Shown here: piece after piece, positions 46,923 through 55,143 of the stretch
Numbering within the stretch: position 1 is the stretch's first letter
How the letters are laid out: every line of letters begins with the position of its first letter
Assembly (NCBI GenBank): GCA_041177965.1
Contig: JBEGWF010000012.1
Coordinates: 5,318 to 69,317 of the forward strand
Length of the DNA: 64,000 nucleotides
Origin: SXXZ01 sp041177965
GTDB taxonomy: Bacteria > Verrucomicrobiota > Verrucomicrobiia > Limisphaerales > UBA9464
Direction: 5' to 3'
Notes under the pieces: model-generated
Database searches by the model: none
Told to the model about the DNA's origin: nothing
The model's input: the letters and a program-made list of their open reading frames with translations, nothing else
Program-made: the position numbers and the translations under genes

Positions 46923-48083
46923 ATGAACGCCTCACCGGCCCTTGCCAGATACTCCCCGCTGATCGCCACCTCTGTCCTGTGCCTGAACACCCTGATGCCG
47001 GAGCAGGCCCGGGCCCAGGGCTGCGTCGCCGTGCGCGGTGGCGGCATGTGCACCATGAATCACGGCGGCATGGGCGAAGAGGACGCCGGCGAACACGGAC
47101 CCTGGCTGGCGTCGGTGGGCTACCGGTTCTTCAAGTCCGACCGACACTTCATCGGCGGCAACGAGTCGCGCAACGCCGCGGGGTTGAATCGATTCGAGCA
47201 GGGCACCGAGGTGATCAACTACTCGCAGTTCATCGACACGAGCGTGACCTACCAGTTCAACCCGCGCTGGTCCGCGACCCTGGTGCTGCCATGGGTGCAT
47301 CACACGCGCTCGGCCCCGTACGAGCACAGCGGAGTCCGCCGCGACACCAGCGCCATGGGCATCGGCGACGTGCGGGCCATCGTGGGCGCCTGGATCTGGG
47401 ACCCGGCCACCAAGCCCAAGGGCAACCTCCAGGTCAGCATCGGGGGCAAGGCGCCCAGCGGCGACTTCCAGGCCGACGACACGTTCCATCAGGACCAGGA
47501 CCCCACCGCGGGTGTGGACATCCGACCGGTGCGCCGCAATGTGGATCAATCCATCCAACCCGGCGACGGCGGCTGGGGTGTCAGTTGGGAACTCAACGGC
47601 TATCGGGAATTGTTGCCGGGATTCTTCGCCTACGCCCAGGCCTTCTATCTGTTCAACCCCCAGAATGTGAACGGCACCCTGAACCCCACCGCCCGGAGGG
47701 ACGCCGGCCCCACCATCGGGGGGCGGGACATCGACAACGGCATGTCGATCACCGACCAATACATGTTCCGGGCGGGTTTCTCGAAGGTCGTGAGCGAGAA
47801 GCATCACCTGTCGCTGTCGCTCGGCGGGCGCATGGAGGGCATCCCGGTGGAGGACCTCAACGGCGATGCCGGCGACGAGGAGGGTTTCCGCCGGCCCGGC
47901 TACTCCATCGCCATCGAACCGGGCATCAACTGGATGCCGGGCAAGTGGAACGTCGCGGTCTCCGTGCCCTGGCGTCTGGAGGCCCAGCGCGAGCGCAGCT
48001 ACTGGAACCTCCAGAAGGGCACCCGTGGCGACGCCGCCTTCGCCGATTACCTGGTGACCCTGTCGGTGTCTCGCTGGTTCTGA
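46923..48083 (+). CDS. Predicted outer-membrane beta-barrel protein with metal-ligand-rich N-terminus
   Basis: A 386-residue exported protein. Signal peptide is MNASPALARYSPLIATSVLCLNTLMPEQARA, followed by a cluster of potential metal ligands (GCVAVRGGGMCTMNHGGMGE: two Cys, three Met and one His). The rest alternates hydrophobic and polar residues with aromatic girdles (SVGYRFFKS, ATLVLPWVHHTR, LQVSIGGKAPSGDF, FAYAQAFYLFNPQ) and ends in Phe (LVTLSVSRWF), the usual C-terminal signal of barrel proteins. It resembles the phenol/transport-type outer-membrane barrels loosely. Substrate is unknown; a copper-related role is a guess from the Met/His/Cys cluster. Confidence 0.7.
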   Translation: MNASPALARYSPLIATSVLCLNTLMPEQARAQGCVAVRGGGMCTMNHGGMGEEDAGEHGPWLASVGYRFFKSDRHFIGGNESRNAAGLNRFEQGTEVINYSQFIDTSVTYQFNPRWSATLVLPWVHHTRSAPYEHSGVRRDTSAMGIGDVRAIVGAWIWDPATKPKGNLQVSIGGKAPSGDFQADDTFHQDQDPTAGVDIRPVRRNVDQSIQPGDGGWGVSWELNGYRELLPGFFAYAQAFYLFNPQNVNGTLNPTARRDAGPTIGGRDIDNGMSITDQYMFRAGFSKVVSEKHHLSLSLGGRMEGIPVEDLNGDAGDEEGFRRPGYSIAIEPGINWMPGKWNVAVSVPWRLEAQRERSYWNLQKGTRGDAAFADYLVTLSVSRWF

Positions 48084-48244
48084 GCCCGGGGTGGTTTTTC
48101 GGAGGCGCCCTTTTTCAGTCTGCGTGTGTCGGGGGACCGTGGTTTGAAGGCACCCCCTTTTTGTCGGCGGCATCGACGACGAGGACCCACCCACGGCGAG
48201 CAGCGGTCATGGCGGACCCGGGCTGGGGCTCCGGGGTCCTAGGA

Positions 48245-50353
48245 TCACTCGGGAACCACGAGCGTGCCGGCACTCTGGATGTCCACGCGGCTGGGCACCT
48301 CCGAGTAGCTCAGCACCGTGAGGTCGCTGAAGGTGGCCTCGAAGAACCTCCGGAAGGCCAGTCGGATGTGGGGACCACAGAGCACCACCGGAGCCTGTCC
48401 CGAGGACAGGAGGGCCTGGATCATCTTGGACAGGCTCTCGACCAGATGGCGCGCCAGTCGCGGCTCGAGCAGGAGGGCGATCTCGGTCTGAGATTGCCGG
48501 ACCCCCTTGGCGATCTCCTGCTCCAACCGGGGATCCAGGGTGATCGCCTTGAGCACGCCACGATCGTCCTGATAGGGCTTGACGATCTGGGGCCCCAGCG
48601 CCCGCCGGGCGTGCTCGCTGAGTTCATCCGGATTCTTGGTGACCCCGGCGAAGTCGCTGACCTTCTCGAGGATGCTCGCCAGGTTCCGGATCGAGATGCC
48701 CTCGGCCAGCAGGTTCTGGAGGATGCGCTGGATCTGGCCGACGTTGAGCTGCGCCGGGACCAGTTCGTTCACCACCGTCGGATGGGTGGTCTTGAGATGG
48801 TCGAGCAACTGCTGGACATCCTGACGGGAGAGGATCTCGTGGCTCTGGTGCTTCACCACCTCGGTGAGGTGGGTGATGAGCACGCTGGAGGCGTCCACCA
48901 CCGTGTATCCGGCGATCTCGGCGGTCTTGCGCTCGACCTCGGTGATCCAGGTCGCCGGCAACTGGAAGACCGGCTCGGTGGTCGGGATGCCCTTGAGCTG
49001 CACCCGGCTGTTGGTGGCGTTCATGGCCAGGGAGTAGCCGGGCATCAGGTTCCCGGTGGCGACCGGGTTGCCCTTGAGCAGGAAGCGGTACTCGTTGGCC
49101 CCGATCTGCAGGTTGTCGCGCAGCTTGATCGGCGGGATGAGCAATCCCATGTCCTGGGCGAACTGGCGTCGCACACCGGTGACCCGCTCGAGCAGGTCGC
49201 CGCCCTTGCGGGGATCGGCGAGGGAAACCAGACCGAACCCCAGCTCGATGAGCATCGCATCCACGCCCAGGAGGTTCTCGAGCTTGTCGGTCGCCGCTGC
49301 GGGAGTCGCGCCCGGGGCCGCGGTGCCTGCAGCCTCGGAGGTCTTGCCACCCTTGCCATCGACCTTCCGCGAGGCGTCGGCATCCGCCCTGGACGCGGGC
49401 TTGATGTTGCGACCGATGTACCAGGCGAGGACCGCGAGAACGAGGAACGGGAACATCGGAAGGCCCGGGACAAGCGACAGCAGGGCGAGCATGGCCGCCA
49501 GGATGGACAGCGCGCGAGGGTACGAAGTGAGCTGACGCCCCAATTCCTCACCGAAGTTGTTCCGCGAGGCCGCCCGGGTGACGAGAAGGCCGGCGGCCAT
49601 GGAGGTCACCAGGGCCGGGATCTGCGAGACGAGTCCGTCGCCGATGGACAGCAGGGTGTAGCGCGAGAGCGCCTCGGTGAAGCTCATGCCCCGCTGGGCC
49701 ATGCCGATGGCGAAACCGCCCACGACGTTCACCACGGTGATGATGACCGCCGCCACGGCATCACCACGGACGAACTTCGAGGCACCGTCCATCGCGCCGT
49801 AGAAGTCGGCCTCCTGCTCAACCTTCCGCCGCCGGGCGCGGGCCTGCTGCTCGTTGATGATGCCGGCCCCGAGTTCGGCATCGATGGCCATCTGCTTGCC
49901 GGGCATGGCGTCCAAGGTGAAACGGGCGGCCACCTCGGCGATGCGGCCGGCGCCCTTGGTGATGACCACGAAATTGATGATCACGAGGATCGCGAAGATG
50001 ACGATGCCCACCACGTAGTTGCCGCCGACGACGAAATTGCCGAAGGCCTCGATGATGTGGCCGGCGTCTCCGGAGATGAGGATCAACCGGGTGGTGGCCA
50101 CGTTGAGGGCCAACCGGAAGAGCGTGACGAAGAGCAGCAATGATGGGAACCCGGTGAACTCCGAGGGGTCGTCGGTGTAAAGGATGACCAGGAGGATCAG
50201 CAGGGAGGAGGCGATGCTGACCGCCAGGAGCAGATCGAGCAGCAGCGGCGGCACCGGCAGGATCAGCAGGAGGACGGTGCCGAACACCCCGGCCACGAGC
50301 CACAGGTCCATCTGGCTCAACCGGACCATCCAACTATCGTTTGTCTTCGTCAT
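48245..50353 (-). CDS. flhA: Flagellar export apparatus protein FlhA
   Basis: Inner-membrane export gate subunit of the flagellar type III apparatus. About 702 residues: an N-terminal membrane domain of about eight helices (residues ~17-310) with FRLALNVATTRLIL, MPGKQMAIDAELGAGIINEQQ, FYGAMDGASKFVRGDA and GDGLVSQIPALV, then a linker rich in Ala/Asp/Thr, and a cytoplasmic ring domain ending in LCGPHIRLAFRRFFE and PSRVDIQSAGTLVVPE. Sequence is nearer FlhA than SctV. The start at 50353 (MTKTNDSWM) is preferred to one 16 codons upstream. No other flagellar gene is in the window. Confidence 0.92.
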   Translation of the reverse strand: MTKTNDSWMVRLSQMDLWLVAGVFGTVLLLILPVPPLLLDLLLAVSIASSLLILLVILYTDDPSEFTGFPSLLLFVTLFRLALNVATTRLILISGDAGHIIEAFGNFVVGGNYVVGIVIFAILVIINFVVITKGAGRIAEVAARFTLDAMPGKQMAIDAELGAGIINEQQARARRRKVEQEADFYGAMDGASKFVRGDAVAAVIITVVNVVGGFAIGMAQRGMSFTEALSRYTLLSIGDGLVSQIPALVTSMAAGLLVTRAASRNNFGEELGRQLTSYPRALSILAAMLALLSLVPGLPMFPFLVLAVLAWYIGRNIKPASRADADASRKVDGKGGKTSEAAGTAAPGATPAAATDKLENLLGVDAMLIELGFGLVSLADPRKGGDLLERVTGVRRQFAQDMGLLIPPIKLRDNLQIGANEYRFLLKGNPVATGNLMPGYSLAMNATNSRVQLKGIPTTEPVFQLPATWITEVERKTAEIAGYTVVDASSVLITHLTEVVKHQSHEILSRQDVQQLLDHLKTTHPTVVNELVPAQLNVGQIQRILQNLLAEGISIRNLASILEKVSDFAGVTKNPDELSEHARRALGPQIVKPYQDDRGVLKAITLDPRLEQEIAKGVRQSQTEIALLLEPRLARHLVESLSKMIQALLSSGQAPVVLCGPHIRLAFRRFFEATFSDLTVLSYSEVPSRVDIQSAGTLVVPE

Positions 50354-50564
50354 CGCCACTGTATCAGTCCTGCGGAAAGCAGGTATCGGTCCAAGTCGCA
50401 TCCCTGAGGAAAAGCCGGGATTTCAACGCATCCCACCCCCCGGAAGCGGCAAACTCTGCCGGGCCGGATCCCTTCGATCCCTGGCCCGAGGCCGGGAAAC
50501 GGGCCGTCCGGTCGATGCCTGCCCGGTCGGCTGAAAAAAGCAGACCGGATGCCGGGGGGGGCCT

Positions 50565-51953
50565 ATGGTGGAAGCCGTGACTCCGACGTTGCTGATAGTG
50601 GATGACGAGAAGTCGACGCGCGACGGGCTGAGGACCGCCCTGGAGGAGAAATTCGACGTCTACGCCGCGCCCGACGCGGCGGGTGCCTGGCAGTTGATGG
50701 AGAAGGAACCGGTGGACGTGCTGCTCACCGACCTGCGCATGGCCGGCGAAGACGGCATGGCCCTGATCCGGAAGGCCAAGGCCCTGTCGAAGCCTCCGGT
50801 GTGCATCCTGATGACGGCCTACGGGTCGGAGGATCTGGCCGTCGAGGCCATGAAGCAGGGAGCCGACGACTACATCAGCAAGGGACGTCTGCAGATCGAC
50901 GAACTCGAACTGCGGATCCAGCGGGCGCTGCGGCGCACCCGCCTCGAGACCGAGAACGAACATCTCCACCAGCGGCTCGACCAGCGTTTCGGGATGGAGG
51001 GCTTCATCGGGGAGACCCCCGCCATCCGGGAGGTGTTCGAGCAGATCCAGCAGATCGGACCTTCCACGGCCACCGTCCTCATCACCGGTGAGAGCGGCAC
51101 CGGCAAGGAACTGGTGGCCAAGGCCATCCACCAACTGAGCCGGCGCTCCCGCGGACCGCTGGTCACGGTCAACTGCGCCGCCCTGCCCGCCACGCTGCTC
51201 GAGGCCGAACTCTTCGGCCATGAAAAGGGGGCCTTCACCGGGGCCAACGAGCGGCGCATCGGCCGGGTGGAACAGGCCCAGGGGGGGACGCTCTTCCTCG
51301 ATGAGATCGGCGAGATCGACGCCACCACCCAGGTCAAACTCCTGCGCCTCATCGGCGAGCGCACCTACGAGCGTCTGGGATCCGGCCGGACCCAGAACGC
51401 GGACGTCCGGTTCCTGTCCGCCACCAACAAGGACCTGCGGGCTCTGGTCCGCGCCGGTGCGTTCCGCGAAGACCTCTTTTTCCGGATCGCGGTGGTGCCC
51501 ATCCACCTGCCGCCCCTGCGCGAGCGGGTGGCCGACATCCCCCTCCTCTGCAACGCCTTCCTCAAGGAGTTCGCCCGTGAGAACGACAAGAGGGTGCAGG
51601 CATTCGGCACCGAGGCGATGGAGCTCATGCTGCGTTACCGCTGGCCCGGAAACGTGCGGGAACTGAGAGCCTCGATCGAGCATGCCGTGGTCCTGTGCCG
51701 CGGTGACCAGGTGCAGACCCGGGATCTTCCTGCGTCGGTGCGGGAACCCCTCCTCGAGGCGGCCGCCACCGCATCGTCAGCCGCGCCGCCGCTGGCGACC
51801 GGGAAACTGTCGCTGCGGGAGGCCGAGAAACAGCTGATCATCCACGCACTGAAGGAATGCGGGGGCAACCGGACCGAGGCCGCCAAGAAGCTCGGAGTCA
51901 GCCGGAGGACGCTGCACCGCAAGCTCCACGAGTTCGAACTCCACGACCTCTAA
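50565..51953 (+). CDS. NtrC-family sigma-54-dependent response regulator
   Basis: Three-domain regulator, 462 residues. A receiver domain (8-120) has phospho-acceptor Asp56 and Lys106, but the usual Lys-Pro is Lys-Gly (DYISKGR). The AAA+ domain carries Walker A GESGTGKE at 175-182, the sigma-54-contact loop GAFTGA at 222-227, and Walker B FLDEIGEI. A C-terminal Fis-type HTH (NRTEAAKKLGVSRRTLHRKLHE) binds DNA. It is divergent from flhA, so it could control it, but no sigma-54 promoter was identified. Its stop overlaps the end of the ClC gene by 4 bp. Start: ATG 50565, after a G-rich stretch; GTG 50577 is an alternative. Confidence 0.92.
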   Translation: MVEAVTPTLLIVDDEKSTRDGLRTALEEKFDVYAAPDAAGAWQLMEKEPVDVLLTDLRMAGEDGMALIRKAKALSKPPVCILMTAYGSEDLAVEAMKQGADDYISKGRLQIDELELRIQRALRRTRLETENEHLHQRLDQRFGMEGFIGETPAIREVFEQIQQIGPSTATVLITGESGTGKELVAKAIHQLSRRSRGPLVTVNCAALPATLLEAELFGHEKGAFTGANERRIGRVEQAQGGTLFLDEIGEIDATTQVKLLRLIGERTYERLGSGRTQNADVRFLSATNKDLRALVRAGAFREDLFFRIAVVPIHLPPLRERVADIPLLCNAFLKEFARENDKRVQAFGTEAMELMLRYRWPGNVRELRASIEHAVVLCRGDQVQTRDLPASVREPLLEAAATASSAAPPLATGKLSLREAEKQLIIHALKECGGNRTEAAKKLGVSRRTLHRKLHEFELHDL

Positions 51954-53281
51954 CCGGACGGCCCCGGATCGGGGACCACCGCCTTGCCGGGGCGGCTCCG
52001 GCCGATGAGCCGGGCCGACAGCGACGAGCAGGTGCGACGGTCGTGCAAACCGGACCCGGTCGCGACCAGGTCGGCCGTCAACACCGCCACAGCGCCCGGC
52101 ACGATCATGCCCGGCCCGAAGAGTTCCCAGCCGAGGACGACACAGGCCCAGGGCGCATGGGCCGCCGCCGCGAACACCGCGATGAAGCCCAGGGCGGCGA
52201 ATTCCGGGACCGGCCATCCCCCGAGCATCGCCACCGTGTGCCCGAGTGCCGCGCCGATGAAGAAGAGCGGCGTGACCTCGCCTCCCTTGAACCCGCCGGC
52301 CAACGTCACGGAGGTGAAGAGGAGTTTCCACCACCAGCTCCACGGGGTGACTCCGCCGGTCTCGAAACTCCGCACCAGCGAGGGATCCCCGGGCAACCGG
52401 CCGGTCACCCCCAGTCCCAGGTAGGCGTCGGTGCCGAGGAGGAGCGTCAGGGCGATCACCAGTGCGGCGGACACCGCAGGGAACGCCCCCGCGGACACGC
52501 CCACGGCACCGAAAACCCGGCCCCATCCACGGGTGCAGGCCACGAAGGCCCTGGCGGCCAGTCCGAAGGCCACCCCCGCCACCGCGCAGGGCCACAAATC
52601 GCCCCAGGCCGGGAGGATCGCGGATCGGACCAGGGGGTAGGCCGTGTGGTGGACGCCGAGGGCCGCACAGGTCGCATGTCCCGACCAGGAGGCCAACAGG
52701 CAAGGCAACGCCCGACGCCACGCCACGCGCCCGGGCGAGGTCCATTCGATCGCGTACAGCGCTCCGGCCCATGGAGTCCCGAACACCGAACCGAACCCGC
52801 CGGCGATGCCGGCCCTCAGCGTCGTGGAGGCATCCGGCAGCCGCTCCCGGAAACGCCGTCCCCAGACCGCGGCCAACGCGGCGCCCATCTGAACCGCGGT
52901 GCCCTCGCGCCCCACGGAACCGCCGCAGAGATGGCTCAGGAGGGTCGAACCCAGGACCAACGGCGCCATCGTCCAAGGCACTTCCCTGGAACCGTCATCG
53001 ACCGCTTCGAGCACCAAACCGTGCCCCCGCTCCGCCCCGCGTCCCCAAGCCCGGTAGGCGCGGGCCATGGCGACACCGGCCACCGGCAGGAAGAACAGCA
53101 ACCAGCGGTGGGACCAACGGAAGGAAGTCACCGCGTCCAGCGCCACGAGGAAGACGGCACTGGCCGACCCGGCGCCCACTCCGGCGCCCACTCCCACGAC
53201 GCCCCCCGCGAGGATCGACGCCCACGGAACCTTCACCGCCGGGAGCGGCGGATTGCCCGGAGACTGCGGGGCCGGATCCAT
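51950..53281 (-). CDS. ClC-family anion channel/transporter
   Basis: Polytopic protein of 443 residues in the ClC superfamily. GGSVGREGTAVQMG holds the gating Glu (GREGT in place of the usual GREGP), and FKGGEVTPLFFIGAALG matches the helix N GxFxP signature as GGEVTP. It has about ten hydrophobic helices, no signal peptide and no C-terminal CBS domains. The exact anion (chloride or fluoride) cannot be decided; the sequence departs from the canonical Cl/H antiporter GSGIP and GKEGP motifs. No fluoride riboswitch was recognised in the 50 bases upstream. Confidence 0.82.
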   Translation of the reverse strand: MDPAPQSPGNPPLPAVKVPWASILAGGVVGVGAGVGAGSASAVFLVALDAVTSFRWSHRWLLFFLPVAGVAMARAYRAWGRGAERGHGLVLEAVDDGSREVPWTMAPLVLGSTLLSHLCGGSVGREGTAVQMGAALAAVWGRRFRERLPDASTTLRAGIAGGFGSVFGTPWAGALYAIEWTSPGRVAWRRALPCLLASWSGHATCAALGVHHTAYPLVRSAILPAWGDLWPCAVAGVAFGLAARAFVACTRGWGRVFGAVGVSAGAFPAVSAALVIALTLLLGTDAYLGLGVTGRLPGDPSLVRSFETGGVTPWSWWWKLLFTSVTLAGGFKGGEVTPLFFIGAALGHTVAMLGGWPVPEFAALGFIAVFAAAAHAPWACVVLGWELFGPGMIVPGAVAVLTADLVATGSGLHDRRTCSSLSARLIGRSRPGKAVVPDPGPSG

Positions 53282-53326
53282 GGCGACACACGGAAAGGCC
53301 CCAGGGCCCGTCGGCTCGGCCCGGTA

Positions 53327-53704
53327 TCAGCGGAGCCGCAGGGCGATCTGCTTGTCGAGTTCGCTGGCCAGGATGATGTCGGCCTTGCCGTTGGACTGGC
53401 GGGCCTGCACGAGGATGCGACTGGCATTGGGCTCCAGTTCCTCGATGCGCACCCACAGGGTCCGGTTCTCGATCTTGGCCGAGAGGGTCTTGCGGACCAC
53501 ATCCTCGGAGGTGAGCGTCCCGTTGTAGACCAGCGTCGCCTTGGCGGCCTCGAACAACTGCGCGGCCGGCCGCTCGTAGCGGCTCTCGATGGTGTCCGAG
53601 GAGAAGGGAACCCCGACCTTCACCCGGCCTTCCTGGGTCCGGTAGCAACCGGTGAAGCTCGCGAGTCCGATCAGCAGGGCGGAGAGGGTCAAGAACTTGT
53701 TCAT
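53327..53704 (-). CDS. Small lipoprotein (DUF3568-like)
   Basis: A 125-residue lipoprotein with a signal peptide ending in ASFTGC (Cys at about residue 20). The mature domain (RVKVGVPFSSDTIESRYERP, ATLVYNGTLTSEDVV, LWVRIEELEPNASRILVQAR) has the alternating strand-helix pattern of short conserved lipoproteins of the DUF3568 type. Met at 53704 is used; the ORF extends five residues further. It precedes the ClC gene on the same strand by 45 bp, but functional linkage is unclear. Confidence 0.75.
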   Translation of the reverse strand: MNKFLTLSALLIGLASFTGCYRTQEGRVKVGVPFSSDTIESRYERPAAQLFEAAKATLVYNGTLTSEDVVRKTLSAKIENRTLWVRIEELEPNASRILVQARQSNGKADIILASELDKQIALRLR

Positions 53705-53841
53705 GGCGCCGCGATGCAATCACACCACCCCCAAGGGTCAAGCCCATGCTCGACCGATTTGGGGATTCTGGAGACATGCGAAGGGATATCCGGACGAATC
53801 CCAACATCCGAAGATTCCCCGGCAAAACGCCTCGGCCGAAT

Positions 53842-54014
53842 CGAGCTTCCCTGCGAGCGCCGGCCGGATCCTGCGGAGCCCCTCAACCGCAGCGGAGCAG
53901 GATCCGGCCGGACCGAGCTCAGGAAGCGATCTCCCCCTCCCCCCTCGCGCACAGCGCGAAAACCCCTTCTCCCCCGAGCTTCCCTGCGAGCGCCGGCCGG
54001 GTCCTGCGGAGCCC
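53842..54014. repeat. Intergenic direct and inverted repeats before rplM
   Basis: A 40-bp unit starting CGAGCTTCCCTGCGAGCGCC occurs at 53842-53881 and again at 53975-54014 with a single mismatch. The first copy also holds the left arm of a perfect 15-bp inverted repeat (CCGGCCGGATCCTGC at 53860-53874, matched at 53897-53911). The second copy lacks the right arm. This looks like a REP- or MITE-type dispersed element or its remnant, in the 386 bp between a lipoprotein gene and rplM. Confidence 0.75.
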
Positions 54015-54029
54015 TTTTGAAATCGAGCA

Positions 54030-54057
54030 TTGACGCTACGCCGACCACTGATATAAA
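54030..54057 (+). promoter_or_regulatory. Promoter of rplM-rpsI
   Basis: TTGACG at 54030-54035 and TATAAA at 54052-54057 with a 16-base spacer, a near-consensus housekeeping promoter. Transcription should start near 54064, about 27 nt before the rplM ATG. It is the clearest promoter in the window and lies 15 bases after the second repeat copy. Confidence 0.8.
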
Positions 54058-54090
54058 CCGCCCTCCTTTTCGGAACCTTTCGGATACTTG

Positions 54091-54525
54091 ATGAAGACCT
54101 ATCTGCCCAAAGTCGATGTCCAACGCCGTGCGTGGCGTGTGATCGACGCCAACGGCGCCATCCTCGGCCGCCTCGCCGTCCAAGTCGCTGACGCCCTGCG
54201 CGGCAAGGACAAGCCCGTGTTCACCCCCCACCTCGATGCCGGTGACTTCGTGGTCGTCATCAACGCCGAGAAGGTCGCCCTGAGCGGCAAGAAGGAGTCG
54301 GACAAGCTGTTCATGTCCTACTCCGGCTGGAAGGGCGGCGAGAAGTACCGCTCCGTGGCCCAGGTCCGCGCGGCCCATCCTGAGCGCCTGGTGATGCATG
54401 CCGTCAAGGGCATGCTCCCCAAGAACCGTCTGGGAGACCAGCTCCTGACGAAGCTCAAGGTGTACCCCGGTTCCAACCACCCCCACGCGGCCCAGGCCCC
54501 GAGCGACATGAAGTACGCCGGCTGA
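54091..54525 (+). CDS. rplM: 50S ribosomal protein L13
   Basis: Ribosomal protein L13, 144 residues. Typical stretches are RAWRVIDANGAILGRLAVQVADAL, KPVFTPHLDAGDFVVVINAEKV, KLFMSYSGWKGG and AVKGMLPKNRLGDQLLTKLKVYPG. It starts an rplM-rpsI pair from the promoter just upstream. An alternative start one codon earlier (TTG 54088) is possible, but ATG 54091 is standard. Intact. Confidence 0.97.
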   Translation: MKTYLPKVDVQRRAWRVIDANGAILGRLAVQVADALRGKDKPVFTPHLDAGDFVVVINAEKVALSGKKESDKLFMSYSGWKGGEKYRSVAQVRAAHPERLVMHAVKGMLPKNRLGDQLLTKLKVYPGSNHPHAAQAPSDMKYAG

Positions 54526-54556
54526 TCCGCAGGCCCCCACCATTTCCATCCACACC

Positions 54557-54952
54557 ATGTCGAAAACCAACGAATTCCTCGGGACCGGCCGTCGCAAGAC
54601 CTCCGTGGCCCGGGTCCGCATTTCCTCCGGCTCCGGCAAGATCCTCGTCAACGGACGCGCCTTCGAGGTGTACTTCCCGCTCGAATCCCAGCGGATGGCG
54701 GTGCAGCAACCCTTCGTGACCACCGCGACCTCGGGCAAGTTCGATGTCTCGGTCAACGTCGAGGGCGGCGGCCCCATCGGGCAGGCCGGCGCGGTCCGCC
54801 ACGGCATCGCCCGTGCGCTGATCGAGGCCGACGCCGCGCTGCGTCCCCTGCTCAAGGCCGACGGCCTGTTGACCCGCGATCCTCGCATGAAGGAGCGCAA
54901 GAAGTACGGCCAACCCGGCGCCCGCAAGCGCTTCCAGTTCAGCAAGCGCTGA
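54557..54952 (+). CDS. rpsI: 30S ribosomal protein S9
   Basis: Ribosomal protein S9, 131 residues, with FLGTGRRKTSVARVRISSGSG at the start, the central VEGGGPIGQAGAVRHGIARAL, and the positively charged C-terminus (DPRMKERKKYGQPGARKRFQFSKR) that reaches toward the P-site tRNA anticodon. The final Lys-Arg is the conserved end. It follows rplM by 31 bp and is closed by an intrinsic terminator. Confidence 0.97.
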   Translation: MSKTNEFLGTGRRKTSVARVRISSGSGKILVNGRAFEVYFPLESQRMAVQQPFVTTATSGKFDVSVNVEGGGPIGQAGAVRHGIARALIEADAALRPLLKADGLLTRDPRMKERKKYGQPGARKRFQFSKR

Positions 54953-54993
54953 GCCTCCTCCCTTCTCCACCCGGCAACGGGTGCGATCGACAG

Positions 54994-55022
54994 AAGCCCC
55001 GTCGTTTCCCGGCGGGGCTTTT
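54994..55022 (+). terminator. Terminator of rplM-rpsI
   Basis: An 8-bp stem (AAGCCCCG at 54994-55001 with CGGGGCTT at 55013-55020) with an 11-base loop is followed by TTCG. It lies about 40 bases after the rpsI stop and clearly ends the ribosomal-protein operon. Confidence 0.75.
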
Positions 55023-55143
55023 CGTTTCACGCCGTCCCATCGCTCCCCCGCCAGGAACGGGACCGGATCTCCTCGAACCCGCACGGAATCCGGGATCGCC
55101 CTCGGCGGGGGATTGCCTCAACCTCTTCCCGTCCATTGTGACC

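Noticed and set aside
48084..48244. Two similar stretches starting GTGGTTT and ending CCTTTTT, downstream of the beta-barrel gene
   Set aside because: Similarity is short and imperfect; no clear stem or T-tract hairpin, so not called as repeat or terminator.
53282..53326. Fluoride riboswitch upstream of the ClC gene
   Set aside because: Only about 45 bases separate it from the next gene and no crcB-motif-like sequence is visible.
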